Of a stretch of 6,872 nt of DNA, positions 6,728 through 6,872 are shown in pieces. Origin of the DNA: an uncultured Planctomycetaceae bacterium (lineage in GTDB: Bacteria > Planctomycetota > Planctomycetia > Planctomycetales > Planctomycetaceae); contig CAIXQV010000400.1 of the NCBI GenBank assembly GCA_903921605.1, positions 1 through 6,872 on the forward strand. Reading direction: 5' to 3'. The position numbers and the translations under genes were made by a program. The notes beneath the pieces are model-generated. The model searched no databases, was not told where the DNA came from, and saw nothing but the letters and a program-made list of their open reading frames with translations. Numbering within the stretch: position 1 is the stretch's first letter; each line of letters starts with the position of its first letter.

Positions 6728-6839
6728 AGCCCGCCCTAAGAGCTTGATGCCCGGGGTTGATGCAAGGATTGCATTGAGTTGAAATGCGGCATCGCAGCCA
6801 GACGTTTTCCGGATTCTCGTGGATCTCTGCGGGCGGGCT
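6728..6839. repeat. 9-bp inverted repeat enclosing 94 bases
   Basis: AGCCCGCCC (6728-6736) is matched by its reverse complement GGGCGGGCT (6831-6839). Past a two-base gap the match continues (TGCG on the left, CGCA on the right). Inside lies a small hairpin, ATGCAA-gga-TTGCAT (6760-6774). Possible readings are a closing stem of a structured RNA or the ends of a short mobile element. Confidence 0.35.
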
Positions 6840-6872
6840 GCCGCAAATTCTGTGTAAACAGATCTGGCGCTG

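Larger units (their letters stand above)
5996..6872. other. Long region with no convincing gene, rich in stem-loops
   Basis: I find no convincing gene in this 877-base stretch. The longest ATG-initiated frames (plus 6082-6618; minus 6373-6663) show no domain signature, have odd compositions and overlap each other. A minus frame is open from the right edge down to a stop at 6626-6628 (81 codons); it could be the end of a gene cut by the window, but the other two minus frames are also open at the edge, which weakens the case. The region holds stem-loops at 6165-6198, 6211-6231, 6495-6510, 6606-6626, 6668-6697 and 6760-6774, a distant inverted repeat (6728-6736 with 6831-6839) and a pentamer tandem repeat at 6411-6430. 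It may be a decayed mobile element, a dispersed repeat or a structured RNA locus. Confidence 0.5.

Overview
The window has two confident genes placed tail to tail, one probable small gene, and two long flanks where I see no convincing gene. On the plus strand is a very large soluble sensor: six PAS domains, a histidine kinase core and a C-terminal receiver (844-4422). Converging on it from the minus strand is a class I, AdoMet-dependent methyltransferase that keeps most landmarks of the protein arginine methyltransferase (PRMT) fold (4395-5315). The two stop ends overlap by 28 nt. Upstream of the methyltransferase, also on the minus strand, is a short cysteine-rich protein with two CxxC pairs around a hydrophobic stretch (5578-5814).

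Organism: a Gram-negative-type bacterium with medium GC. Multi-PAS hybrid kinases, scattered single genes with long spacers, weak Shine-Dalgarno sites on two of three genes, and a small CxxC protein all fit a member of the Planctomycetota. This is inference from style; no marker gene is present.

Layout. 1-832: no gene seen; some short direct repeats and one perfect hairpin. 833-4422: RBS and hybrid kinase. 4395-5315: methyltransferase. 5316-5577: spacer with small palindromes. 5578-5902: small CxxC gene with a leader hairpin and a tentative promoter. 5917-5995: a 79-bp imperfect inverted repeat whose arms carry GGTCAGGAACC, resembling REP/MITE elements linked to Y1 (RAYT) transposases. 5996-6872: about 880 bp with no convincing gene but many perfect stem-loops and a GATCR pentamer tandem repeat.

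Working together: the genes do not form an operon. The kinase should sense one or more cytosolic signals through its PAS array, autophosphorylate His815 and pass phosphate to Asp1119 of its own receiver. No HPt protein or DNA-binding response regulator lies nearby, so its output partner must be elsewhere. The methyltransferase substrate is unknown. The most unusual items are the PRMT-like enzyme, the 79-bp inverted repeat and the hairpin-rich right flank. I found no defence system, CRISPR array, tRNA, rRNA or transposase gene.
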